DNA of 42,478 nucleotides from Myxococcales bacterium (GTDB taxonomy: Bacteria; Myxococcota_A; UBA9160; UBA4427), in contig JAAZXM010000035.1 of assembly GCA_014240165.1 (NCBI GenBank), forward strand, positions 1-42,478, given 5' to 3'. Under the pieces are notes generated by a model. The model ran no database searches. It had not been told where the DNA came from and saw only the letters and a list, made by a program, of their open reading frames with translations. The position numbers were made by a program, and so were the translations under genes. How positions within the stretch are numbered: the first letter of the stretch is position 1; every line of letters starts with the position of its first letter. Of this stretch, positions 1-7,844 are shown one piece after another.

Positions 1-940
1 CGGTGTGGGCGACTTTATTGGCCGCGGCGGCGGCGGCGGCCGGGCGCCCCTTCTGCATGGCGTCGAGAACCCGCAGGCCGTGCATCTCCACCTCGGCTAC
101 TTCCACCGCCAGTTGGGCCAAGGTGCGGCGCGCGGCGGCATCATTCGAGAGCCCGGCTTCGCGCAGCCAATCCGCCATTTCCTCGAGGTCCCGGCGTACG
201 CGTCCGGGCGGGAATTGAATATGCCGTTCGTCGGCCAGGGCCTCGCCCATGATCACCCACGCGCCGTTCTCGGGCCCCACAAGGTGGCCGGCGGGAATGC
301 GCACCCCGTCGAAATGCACCTCGTTGAGTTGGTCGCCGTCGAGGGTGGGGAGCGCGCCCACCGTCACACCCGGGCGATTCTTTTCGCAGATAAAAAGGCT
401 CAGCCCGCGGCCCCGGCTTTCGGGGGTTCCCGTCCGGGCCAGCAGCCAGAAGCAGTCCATGTCCTGGGCATAACTCTGCCAGCATTTCTGACCGTGGACG
501 ACATAGTGGTCGCCGGCCCGCTCGGCCCGGACCCGGAGGCTCGCGAGATCCGACCCCGCTTCGGGCTCGGAATAGGCGAGTGAAAAATGCAGTTCGCCGC
601 TGCGAATGCGCGGAAGCCACTCGGCGCGCTGGGCGTCGCTGCCGTGGCGAATCAGGGTGCGGGCCACGATGCCCGCCGAGAGCGGGTTGCGCGCCGCCCG
701 GGCGTAGGCGACTTCGTCCCAGAGGATGTACTCCCATGCGGGCCCGCGTCCCAGGCCGCCAGCGCTCTCGGGCCAGGCCAGGGCAAGCCAACCCCGCTCT
801 CCCATGGCGCGGAACAGGTCCCTGACCGCGGGCCATTTGAGCCCCTGGCCGAAGAATCCGTCGAGCTCTCGGTAGGGCTCCAGAAAAGCCCGAACTTCCG
901 ACCGGAAGCTCTCTTCCTCGCTGGAGAAACGGACTCTCAA
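1..940 (-). CDS. Acyl-CoA dehydrogenase, cut at the window edge (N-terminal 313 residues)
   Basis: Flavoprotein that introduces the alpha,beta double bond into an acyl-CoA thioester. The reading frame is open from a TTG codon to the left edge, so the C-terminal part is missing from the window. Visible motifs are WPESAGGLG near residues 56-64 and YSEPEAGSDLAS at 123-134, the middle-domain FAD and substrate-binding motif of the family. The start is a TTG that overlaps the TGA of the upstream crotonase gene (TTGA), and no ATG occurs before residue 46, so TTG is the best choice. It is the last visible gene of a leftward acyl-CoA catabolic operon. The substrate cannot be read from the sequence. 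Confidence 0.88.
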   Translation of the reverse strand, partial: MRVRFSSEEESFRSEVRAFLEPYRELDGFFGQGLKWPAVRDLFRAMGERGWLALAWPESAGGLGRGPAWEYILWDEVAYARAARNPLSAGIVARTLIRHGSDAQRAEWLPRIRSGELHFSLAYSEPEAGSDLASLRVRAERAGDHYVVHGQKCWQSYAQDMDCFWLLARTGTPESRGRGLSLFICEKNRPGVTVGALPTLDGDQLNEVHFDGVRIPAGHLVGPENGAWVIMGEALADERHIQFPPGRVRRDLEEMADWLREAGLSNDAAARRTLAQLAVEVAEVEMHGLRVLDAMQKGRPAAAAAAANKVAHT

Positions 941-1785
941 GAGTCGTCCTCGATTCGCGCCCGGGGATCGGGATTCCAGGCCGGCTCACGGCCCTCGGCG
1001 AAGGCTCGCGGGCCCTCCTGGAAATCCGGGTGGCGCCAATGGGCCTGGAGCAGCGCCCAGCCCCGCTCCATGGCCTCGGTATAGGGATATTCCAGTGCGC
1101 CCCAGATCGCCTGCTTGGACCGCGCCATGGCCTCGGGCGAGTTGCTCCGCATCTGTTCGGCCAGGGTCTCGGCCAGGGCCAGGGCCGCCTCGGGCGAGTC
1201 GGCGAGTTCGTCCACCAGGCCGAGTTGATGCGCGCGCTCGGCGCTCATCCGGTAATGACGGCCGAGCAGGGTCATGCGCAGGGCCGAGCCCAGGGGCAGC
1301 CGCCGCGCCAGGCCGATGTTCTCGATGGCGCCCACCATGCCCACGTTCACGTGGCTGTCCATGAAGGCCGCGTTCGGGCTGGCGATCACGATATCGGCGT
1401 CCACCACGAGATGATGCCCGCCCCCCACGCAGAGGCCGTTCACCACGGAGATCACCGGCTTCCAGACCTTGTTCTGATAGGGGGACCAGAGTACGGACTC
1501 CGCCAGGGGCCCGTTGCTGAAAACTTCGTCGGCATCGTCGGCCTCGGCTTCCCCAACATCGAAGCCCGTGCAGAAATGGCGCTCGCCCCGGGCGGCGACG
1601 ATCGCCACCCGCACGTTCGGGTCCTCGCGCACGTCGGTCCAAAGGGCGTGAAAGAGGCCGTGCATCGCCGGGGTCAGCGCATTGCCCCGCTCTGGACGAT
1701 CCAGGGTGATGCGCGCGATGCCCTCGCTCTTTTCGTAGACGACGCCCGCCAGGGGTGCGTTCAAGTCGATGCTCCGCTCGGTCAT
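937..1785 (-). CDS. Enoyl-CoA hydratase/isomerase (crotonase) family protein
   Basis: A 282-residue crotonase-fold protein. The N-terminal core has the oxyanion-hole segment GERHFCTGFD (about 67-76), and the second oxyanion segment is NGLCVGGG (116-123). The two glutamates that act in classical hydratases (Glu144 and Glu164 of the rat enzyme) align by eye with His145 and Arg170, so ordinary hydration of a 2-enoyl-CoA is doubtful. The reaction may be a different crotonase chemistry. The ATG has a strong Shine-Dalgarno sequence (AGGAGAGGGGG), which is why a longer open frame to 2049 was rejected. It follows two short acyl-CoA dehydrogenase genes and overlaps the next one by 4 bases. Confidence 0.88.
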   Translation of the reverse strand: MTERSIDLNAPLAGVVYEKSEGIARITLDRPERGNALTPAMHGLFHALWTDVREDPNVRVAIVAARGERHFCTGFDVGEAEADDADEVFSNGPLAESVLWSPYQNKVWKPVISVVNGLCVGGGHHLVVDADIVIASPNAAFMDSHVNVGMVGAIENIGLARRLPLGSALRMTLLGRHYRMSAERAHQLGLVDELADSPEAALALAETLAEQMRSNSPEAMARSKQAIWGALEYPYTEAMERGWALLQAHWRHPDFQEGPRAFAEGREPAWNPDPRARIEDDS

Positions 1786-1816
1786 CCTGCCCCCTCTCCT
1801 TGTTGGCTTGCCGTCA

Positions 1817-2761
1817 TCACGCGACCCAGCCGTACTCACCGCATAGGGCTTCGCGTGCGTGCTCGGTGGCGAGGCCCTGCCCCGCCAGAGCGCGAATGCG
1901 CCGGGTGATGGGAAAGATCGGACCTTCCAAGGTGATTCCCACTGCACCAAAGACCTGGTGGCCGGCGTGGACCGCATCGAGTGCGGCGCCCGCTGCCGAA
2001 AGGCCCGCTGTCGCTGCCCGGCGACCCGCCTCGGCCACGGCTCCGTCATCGAAGGCCCAGGCCGCCGCCCGGGTCAGGCCAAGCGCGGCCTCCAGCCGCA
2101 TATGGGCCTGGGCAAGCGGATGGGCCACGGCTTGGAACTCCCCGATCGGGCGGGCGAATTGCTGCCGCGTGCGGGCATGCTCGGCCGCATCGGCCACCAG
2201 ACGCGCGCCTGCGGCGGCGAGGTAGGCCGCGCGGACGATCTCGCCCAGGGCCAGGCCCCGGGCCGCTTCGGGAAGCGCCTCTCCGCGCATGAATCTCACC
2301 CGCCCCCAGGACTCGCCGCCGAAGCCGGGCTCGGCAATCACCTCGCCCTCGGGCTCGGCGCGGTAGAGCTGCCCCGCATCCCACTCGAGAAAACATTGGG
2401 CATGGTCCGCCCAGGGGATCAGCGGAGGCGTCCCTACGCAGACCAAGACCTCGCCCGACGCCACCCCCGCGGCCTCGTCCGCCGGGAGCACTTGTTGGGC
2501 GAGGTAGCTTGCCACCAGGGGGCCGGGAAAGGCCGCCCGGCCCAGGGCTTCGGCGATGGCGCACACCTCCAGCGCCCCGCTCTCTTCGGTGGGGGCGCCC
2601 GCTCCCAGCACGCCGAGTTGGGCCAAGGCCCGCCAGCGTTCAGCACTGAAACCCGATCCCGGCGCCCGGGCATCGGCGTCGGTCCACTGGTCTCGGCAGA
2701 ACTGGCTCACCGCATCGGCCAGGGCCTGCTGGCCGGCATCGAAGTCGAGGTCGATGCTCAT
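1817..2761 (-). CDS. Short acyl-CoA dehydrogenase family protein (314 aa)
   Basis: The C-terminal helical domain is clear: RTRQQFARPIGEFQAVAHPLA at about 197-217 (FAD contact region) and HQVFGAVGITLEG about 45 residues before the end. The protein is shorter than the usual 380-400 residues. It has no (S/T)EPxAGSD motif in the middle domain, and no EGT motif of the type that carries the base in medium-chain dehydrogenases. Its start codon overlaps the stop of the preceding dehydrogenase gene (ATGA), so the two are probably made in equal amounts. Paired short dehydrogenases of this kind form alpha2-beta2 heterotetramers in mycobacterial steroid catabolism. That role here is an inference. Confidence 0.87.
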   Translation of the reverse strand: MSIDLDFDAGQQALADAVSQFCRDQWTDADARAPGSGFSAERWRALAQLGVLGAGAPTEESGALEVCAIAEALGRAAFPGPLVASYLAQQVLPADEAAGVASGEVLVCVGTPPLIPWADHAQCFLEWDAGQLYRAEPEGEVIAEPGFGGESWGRVRFMRGEALPEAARGLALGEIVRAAYLAAAGARLVADAAEHARTRQQFARPIGEFQAVAHPLAQAHMRLEAALGLTRAAAWAFDDGAVAEAGRRAATAGLSAAGAALDAVHAGHQVFGAVGITLEGPIFPITRRIRALAGQGLATEHAREALCGEYGWVA

Positions 2762-3714
2762 CTGCCGCCCTCTCCGCTGCCCTGGCTCGAGCCGGCCCCC
2801 CAGCGCTGATCGACCACCGCACGCCGATGCCCCGCCACGCCCCCGAGTTCCTGGCGCAAGGCGTGGAGCCGCATGCTCCAGACATGGAGGTCGTGCTCCC
2901 GGGTAAAACCAATGGCTCCCGAGAGCTGATGGGTTTCGGCGAAGACATGGCCGGCCGCGTCCAGCGCAAATGCCGCCGCGGTGGCGATGGCTTCACTCGA
3001 CCCGGCTCCATGCGCGGCTTCGCGCGTGAGCCAGCGGCTGGCCTCGAGCTGAATCGCGCACTCCGCCAGCCGGTGCTGGACGGCTTGAAACGATGCGATG
3101 GCCCGCCCGAATTGCTTCCGCTCCTTGAGGTAGCCGGCGGTCTGCTCCAGCGCGCCCTCCATGCAGCCCACGGTTTCGGCGGCGAGCCCCAGCCGCCAGG
3201 CGTCCTGCAAGCGCGGGCCACTGCCCGGCGCCAGCGCCCTGCCCCCGGCCGCGATCTCATCCGAGACCCGGCCCATGGGATACCCGAAATTCGAGGGCAC
3301 CGCGGGGCATGCGCCGGGCTCGAGTTCAATGCAACGCGCGCACTCGTCGTCCAGCATTAGCAGCGTCCGGGCGTGGGCGGCGTAGCGAACCGGTCCGGAA
3401 TGCCCCGTGCGCATGAGGGCCACGGGGCCTGGGGGCGCATCCAGGGAAAGCGCGGGCGCGGCCAAAAGCCGCGCGCCGGCGGACACCACGCCCCCGCGTT
3501 TCGCCACGGCTTCGATGATCAACACGGCCTCCAGGCGCCCCATCGCCGAGGCGATGTCGCCGTAGCCGGCTTGCTCCAGGGCATCATCCAGCCCGGCGTC
3601 GTAGTCGCTCTCGGCGGCCAGCTCCACGGCCCTGGCCGCACCCGCGTGCTTGTCCAGCAGGGTCTCCACGGCTTCGAGCACCGCGCTCTGCTCCTGGTTC
3701 AGATCGAAGTCCAC
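2758..3714 (-). CDS. Short acyl-CoA dehydrogenase family protein (318 aa)
   Basis: Acyl-CoA dehydrogenase C-terminal domain with ERKQFGRAIASFQAVQHRLAE at 198-218 and HQLSGAIGFTREHD at 262-275. The latter resembles the GGIGFTWEHD block of steroid-type and FadE-type dehydrogenases, with one Gly replaced by Ala. The middle domain lacks the EPEAGSD motif seen in its two larger neighbours. The start is GTG with an AGGGGA Shine-Dalgarno about 6 bases upstream. It is coupled by ATGA to the next short dehydrogenase and lies 30 bases after the long one. The sequence suggests a partner subunit of a heteromeric dehydrogenase, but which subunit holds FAD or the catalytic base is not settled by reading alone. 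Confidence 0.87.
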   Translation of the reverse strand: MDFDLNQEQSAVLEAVETLLDKHAGAARAVELAAESDYDAGLDDALEQAGYGDIASAMGRLEAVLIIEAVAKRGGVVSAGARLLAAPALSLDAPPGPVALMRTGHSGPVRYAAHARTLLMLDDECARCIELEPGACPAVPSNFGYPMGRVSDEIAAGGRALAPGSGPRLQDAWRLGLAAETVGCMEGALEQTAGYLKERKQFGRAIASFQAVQHRLAECAIQLEASRWLTREAAHGAGSSEAIATAAAFALDAAGHVFAETHQLSGAIGFTREHDLHVWSMRLHALRQELGGVAGHRRAVVDQRWGAGSSQGSGEGGR

Positions 3715-3744
3715 CGGGTCCCCTGTTTCCTTGCCGCGTCGGCT

Positions 3745-4890
3745 CTATTCACGGGGCAGGCCTAAAAAGCGCGAGGCGATCAGGTTGAGTTGAACCTCGG
3801 TGGCGCCCACCGCCACCCCGGCCGTCATGGCCAGACGAAAATTACTGTCCGCGAACGATCCGTACTCCAGGGCCTCGGGCCCGACGATCTCCAGCGCCAG
3901 CACCCCGATGGCGTTGTCCGCCCGGGTCCCCAGCACCCGGGCCAATTGGGTATCCGCCGTGGGCGGGCTTCCCTTGGCGCGCAGATCGATGACCTTATAG
4001 GTCAAAACGCGCGCCGCTTCGCAGAGCGCCCGGGCCTCGCCCAGGCGGTCCACCACGATGGGGTCATCCAGCAGGCCCCGCTCCTGGGCGATCTCCGCCA
4101 GGCGGTCCAGGGTGACGGCGGCCCGGGCATAGCGGGCCGCCCCCACGCGTTCGAATTGCAGCGCGTGGCCCACCACTTCCCAGCCCTCGTTCTCGGGCCC
4201 CAGGCGCGTACTCATGGGCACACGCACATCCGTAAAGAAGACCTCGTGGAAATAGCGCTCCCCCACCACCGAGGGGATCTCGCGGACCTCGATGCCCGGT
4301 GTATCCATGGGGACGAGCAGGACCGAGATGCCCCGATGCCGCCGGCTATTCGGATCGGTCCGGACCAGCAGGATGATGAAGTCGGCGTGATTGCAATACG
4401 AGGTCCAGATCTTGGATCCGTTGATCACGTAATCGTCTTCCACCCGAAGCGCCTGGGTACGCAGTGCGGCGAGATCGCTCCCCGCCTCGGGCTCCGAGAA
4501 GCCCTGGCACCAGAGCACATCGCCCGAGGAAATCCGCGGCAGGTGCTCGGCCTTCTGGGCCTCGGTCCCGTAGGTCATGATGGCGGGGCCGATCCAGTTG
4601 ACGTTCATGTACTGGGCGCCCCGGGGCTCTCCGATGGCCCACATTTCCTCCCCCACGACGGCATGGCGCCAGGGCGAGGCGTCCTGGCCGCCGTATTCCT
4701 CGGGCCAGTGCTGGGTCAGCCAGCCACGCTCAGCCATGCGCCCGCAAAAATGCCGGGAGAACGCCGCCTGGGCATCGCCCCCTGGTCCGTGCTGGGAGAT
4801 CGTTTCCCAGTCGGCGGGCAATTCCTCGGCGAGGAAGTCGCGCAGCTGCTCGCGGTGCCGCGCATCGTCCTCTGTCCAGTCGAACTCCAC
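3745..4890 (-). CDS. Acyl-CoA dehydrogenase, full length (381 aa)
   Basis: Complete acyl-CoA dehydrogenase with HWPEEYGGQD at 61-70, FSEPEAGSDL at 131-140, INGSKIWTS near 158, and the typical end GATEVQLNLIASRFLGLPRE. GTG is preferred as the start because VEFDWTEDD matches the usual N-terminus of the family. The frame stays open upstream to a TTG at 4959, but that extension is arginine-rich, resembles no family member and would cover the divergent promoter region and its palindrome. It is the first gene of the leftward operon and faces the acyl-CoA synthetase gene. It probably oxidises an activated acyl-CoA made by that enzyme, though the substrate is unknown. Confidence 0.9.
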   Translation of the reverse strand: MEFDWTEDDARHREQLRDFLAEELPADWETISQHGPGGDAQAAFSRHFCGRMAERGWLTQHWPEEYGGQDASPWRHAVVGEEMWAIGEPRGAQYMNVNWIGPAIMTYGTEAQKAEHLPRISSGDVLWCQGFSEPEAGSDLAALRTQALRVEDDYVINGSKIWTSYCNHADFIILLVRTDPNSRRHRGISVLLVPMDTPGIEVREIPSVVGERYFHEVFFTDVRVPMSTRLGPENEGWEVVGHALQFERVGAARYARAAVTLDRLAEIAQERGLLDDPIVVDRLGEARALCEAARVLTYKVIDLRAKGSPPTADTQLARVLGTRADNAIGVLALEIVGPEALEYGSFADSNFRLAMTAGVAVGATEVQLNLIASRFLGLPRE

Positions 4891-4945
4891 GCCTGCGCCT
4901 CGTTTTCCGGCTCCACTAGCGGGGACCCGGCGTCGGGGTAGGATC

Positions 4946-4958
4946 TGACGAAGCGTCA
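4946..4958. promoter_or_regulatory. Perfect 13-bp palindrome in the divergent promoter region, candidate operator
   Basis: TGACG-AAG-CGTCA lies between the long acyl-CoA dehydrogenase (start 4890) and the divergent acyl-CoA synthetase (start 5019). On the minus strand it overlaps a TTGACG hexamer that looks like a -35 element, but no good -10 follows. Its size and location fit a site for a dimeric regulator of the TetR or GntR type controlling both directions. No regulator gene is present in the window, so this is an inference. Confidence 0.35.
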
Positions 4959-5018
4959 AGTTAGCGCGCCCGGTCCGCCCGGAAAGCCGCGGCTCGGCGC
5001 CCAGGAGCTCTTACCCGC

Positions 5019-6644
5019 ATGCCCTTCCCCACCTACACCCCGACGGTTCCCCATTTCATTCGCCACCTGGCGAAAGAACACGGCGAGCGCGAACTCATCG
5101 TGCTCGACGATCAGCGGATGACCTATGCCGAGGCCGAGGCCCAATCGGCCCGTCTGGCCCGGGGCCTGCTGGCCCGAGGCGTGGCCAAGGGAACCCAGGT
5201 GGGCGTGCTCATGCCCAACGGACCCGACTGGCTCGTGGTCTGGCTCGCGGTGGCGCGCATTGGGGCGGTGTTGGTTCCGCTGAATACGTTCTTTCAGACC
5301 CGGGAGATGCACTGGATCCTGCGCCACAGCGATATCCACACCCTGCTCATGCTGCCGAGCCTGCTGGGGCACGATTACTGCGAGCGCCTGGAGGCGGCGG
5401 CGCCCGGGCTCGCCGATGCCGGCCCCGGCCCGCTGGGGATTCTCGAACTCCCGCACCTGCGCCAAGTCTTCGTTTGGGGCGAGTGCGACCGGGCCTGGGC
5501 GGGGAGCGACGCCGACCTGCTCGCGTCGGGAGAGAGCGAGATCGCCCCTGCGCTGCTCGGCGCCGTGGAGGAATGCGTCACCCCGGCCGATCCCATGGCG
5601 ATCCTCTACAGCTCCGGAAGCACGGCGGACCCCAAGGGCGCCATCCACAGCCAGGGCACGGTGATTCGGCATTCCTTCAACCTGGCCAGTGGCCGGGATC
5701 TCCTGGCCAGCGACCGGGTCTGGTCCCCCATGCCCTTTTTCTGGGTCGGGGGCTTCATCTTCTCGCTGGTGGGCAACATGCACGTGGGGGCAACAACGCT
5801 CTGTGAAGCCGCTTTCGATCCGGGCAAGACCCTCGCCTTCCTGGAGCGCGAGCGCGTCACCGTGGCCCTGGGTTGGCCGCATTTCGGCAAGGCGCTGTCG
5901 GAGCACCCGGACTTTCACAGCCGGGATCTATCCAGCCTGCGGTCGGGCAACGTTCCCGAAATCCTGCCCAAGAGCCTGGTCCCGGATGACCCCCTCCTGC
6001 GCCCCACCGCGTTGGGGATGACCGAAACCTGCGGCCCCCATACCTGGGCCCGGCTCGAAGGCGCGCTGCCCGAGAATCGCCGGGGCTCGTTCGGCAGTTC
6101 CGTGGACGGGGTCACCCATCGGGTGGTGGATCCCGATACGGGCGAGGAACTTCCGCCCGGTGAATTCGGCGAGATTTGCGTTCGGGGCTACTCCCTCATG
6201 CAGGGGCTCTACAAGATGGAGCGCGAAGCGGTCTTCGAGGCCGATGGCTTCTACCGCACCGGTGACGCCGGGTATTTCGACGCCGAGGGGATTCTCTACT
6301 TCAAGGGCCGCCTGGGCGAAATGATCAAGGCTGGCGGAGCCAACATCACGCCGAGCGAAGTCGAGCAGGTCCTGGCTTCTTTTCCCGAGGTCAAGCAAGC
6401 CCACGTGGTGGGGCTCGATGATGGAGATCGCGGCCAGAGCGTGGAGGCGGCCGTCGAACTCGAAATCGGTCAGGACGTGAGCGGCGATGCGCTCCGGGCC
6501 CGGGTCAAGCAGGAACTCTCGGCGTACAAAGTGCCCCGCCACATCGTGATCTACGGCGCGGGCGCCCTGCCCTTCACCGATACGGGCAAGATCGACAAGC
6601 GCAGGCTGGCCGAAGACCTCGCGGTGCGCATCGCCGACGCCTGA
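5019..6644 (+). CDS. AMP-dependent acyl-CoA synthetase/ligase (ANL superfamily)
   Basis: Activates a carboxylic acid to its acyl-CoA thioester through an acyl-adenylate. Core motifs are in order: the phosphate-binding loop SSGSTADPKG from residue 198, GMTETCGP near 334, YRTGD at 412-416, then GRLGEMIKAGGANITPSEVE, and the C-terminal catalytic lysine in TGKIDK (Lys524). The length of 541 residues is normal for the family. The ATG is preceded by AGGAG at about 11 bases. It is divergent from the acyl-CoA dehydrogenase operon and converges on a crotonase gene, so it probably supplies the acyl-CoA for that pathway. The specificity (fatty, steroid side-chain, terpenoid or aromatic acid) cannot be told from the sequence. 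Confidence 0.93.
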   Translation: MPFPTYTPTVPHFIRHLAKEHGERELIVLDDQRMTYAEAEAQSARLARGLLARGVAKGTQVGVLMPNGPDWLVVWLAVARIGAVLVPLNTFFQTREMHWILRHSDIHTLLMLPSLLGHDYCERLEAAAPGLADAGPGPLGILELPHLRQVFVWGECDRAWAGSDADLLASGESEIAPALLGAVEECVTPADPMAILYSSGSTADPKGAIHSQGTVIRHSFNLASGRDLLASDRVWSPMPFFWVGGFIFSLVGNMHVGATTLCEAAFDPGKTLAFLERERVTVALGWPHFGKALSEHPDFHSRDLSSLRSGNVPEILPKSLVPDDPLLRPTALGMTETCGPHTWARLEGALPENRRGSFGSSVDGVTHRVVDPDTGEELPPGEFGEICVRGYSLMQGLYKMEREAVFEADGFYRTGDAGYFDAEGILYFKGRLGEMIKAGGANITPSEVEQVLASFPEVKQAHVVGLDDGDRGQSVEAAVELEIGQDVSGDALRARVKQELSAYKVPRHIVIYGAGALPFTDTGKIDKRRLAEDLAVRIADA

Positions 6645-6659
6645 ACGTCGGCTGGCTCT

Positions 6660-7445
6660 TCAGCCCTTCTCCGCGAGACGCCGAAAGTCGGGCTTCCGCT
6701 TTTCGATGAATGCCGTGACCGCCTCGATATTCTCGGGTGAGCCCACCTGGGCCCGCATCCCCGCCTGCTCGACCTTCTCTGCGGCCCAAACCGCATCCTC
6801 ATGGGGCGCGCGCAGGGTTCGCTTGGTGGCCTGGAGCGAGCCCACGGGCCATTGGGCGATTTCACGGGCCTTCTCGAGCGTGGCGTCGAGAAGTTTTTCG
6901 TCGGGAAACGCCCGGGCGGCGATGCCGCTGCTCACCGCGCGCTCGGCATCGATCCACTCGGCAGTAAAGAAGAGTTCGGCGGCGCGCTGGTAGCCGATCA
7001 CGGTTTGCAGCATGTAGCTGCTGGCGGCCTCGGGGACCAGGCCGAGGCTCACGAAGGGCAGGCGCAGTCGAACGCTCTCGCCCACGTAGACCACATCGCA
7101 ATGAAAGAGGCAGGTCGCCCCAAACCCGACCCCGACACCCTTGGCCGCGGCCAGCAGGGGTTTGTCGAAGTCATAGAGTTCCCGGATGGCCTGGGAGAAG
7201 GGGTGCTCCTCCGCACTGGAGACATCGCTCGAACCGCTGAGCATCTCTGTCAGGTCCTGGCCTGCGGAGAAATCCTTTCCTGCGCCCGTCAGCACCACCA
7301 CCGCGACGCTGGGGTCCGCCTTCGCTTCGCGCAGGGCCTCGCTCAGCGCCAGCCATTGGGGGCTATTGAAGGCATTCTTCTTCTCGGGGCGGTTGAGGGT
7401 GATACACATGACGCCGTCTTCAAGTTCGCGAACTATGGATTCCAT
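6660..7445 (-). CDS. Enoyl-CoA hydratase/isomerase, delta3-delta2-enoyl-CoA isomerase-like
   Basis: A 261-residue crotonase-fold protein. The first oxyanion segment is GKDFSAGQDL (about 56-65) and the second GVGVGFGAT (103-111). The segment VSLGLVPEAASSY (132-144) resembles the catalytic region of peroxisomal ECI2-type enoyl-CoA isomerases, with the acid/base Glu kept (Glu139). This suggests shifting of double bonds during oxidation of unsaturated acyl-CoAs, although a hydratase remains possible. It converges with the acyl-CoA synthetase, leaving 15 bases between stops. No clear Shine-Dalgarno is visible. A TATACT hexamer sits about 7 bases before the ATG, so a leaderless transcript is conceivable. 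Confidence 0.88.
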   Translation of the reverse strand: MESIVRELEDGVMCITLNRPEKKNAFNSPQWLALSEALREAKADPSVAVVVLTGAGKDFSAGQDLTEMLSGSSDVSSAEEHPFSQAIRELYDFDKPLLAAAKGVGVGFGATCLFHCDVVYVGESVRLRLPFVSLGLVPEAASSYMLQTVIGYQRAAELFFTAEWIDAERAVSSGIAARAFPDEKLLDATLEKAREIAQWPVGSLQATKRTLRAPHEDAVWAAEKVEQAGMRAQVGSPENIEAVTAFIEKRKPDFRRLAEKG

Positions 7446-7523
7446 GGCGGGGAGTATAGGGTTTCCAGGCGGCGGGATGCCGATGCCAATGGACTCTTCG
7501 GTTTTCCCAGCCCGCCACCGCGC

Positions 7524-7844
7524 TCAGTTCATCTCGTCCGCGTTCGGCATGATGAGCCAGAGCACGACGTAGATCAGCAGGAAGAGCCCGCCCGAGAAGA
7601 CCGTTCCCAACACGAAGGCCAGACGGAGCAGCGTGACCGAGACCTCGAATTGCTGGGCCAGGCCGGCGCAGACCCCGGCGAGGGAACGCCCCCGGGCTGG
7701 CCGACTCCACTGCTCGCTCAACCCGCGCAGGCGCGCCGTCGGGTCGAGCATGCTGCCGCAATAGCGGCATTTGATGGCTTCTACGCGGATGCTTTCCGCG
7801 CACCACGGGCATTTCTTCGAGTCCGGTGTCAATTCTCCAGTCAT
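7524..7844 (-). CDS. Zinc-ribbon/PspC domain membrane protein (second copy)
   Basis: A 106-residue protein with a CPWC-x12-CRYC zinc ribbon at the N-terminus, then a PspC-type segment (GRSLAGVCAGLAQQ followed by a hydrophobic helix ending in LWLIMPN). PspC domains belong to envelope-stress (phage-shock) systems and usually sit in the inner membrane. The ATG has GGAGG about 5 bases upstream and overlaps the stop of the anti-sigma gene (ATGA), so a longer frame to 8009 was rejected. It is a clear paralogue of the 143-residue protein that opens the same operon: the ribbon and PspC core match closely. It may work with the membrane anti-sigma factor, which is an inference from position. Confidence 0.88.
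   Translation of the reverse strand: MTGELTPDSKKCPWCAESIRVEAIKCRYCGSMLDPTARLRGLSEQWSRPARGRSLAGVCAGLAQQFEVSVTLLRLAFVLGTVFSGGLFLLIYVVLWLIMPNADEMN

Noticed and set aside
4891-4959. TTG start at 4959 for the long acyl-CoA dehydrogenase
   Set aside because: The added 23 residues are arginine-rich and unlike family N-termini, and they would lie over the divergent promoter palindrome.
7446-7523. Promoter or leaderless start for the second crotonase (TATACT near the ATG)
   Set aside because: No matching -35 at 16-18 bases, so it is mentioned only in the gene entry.
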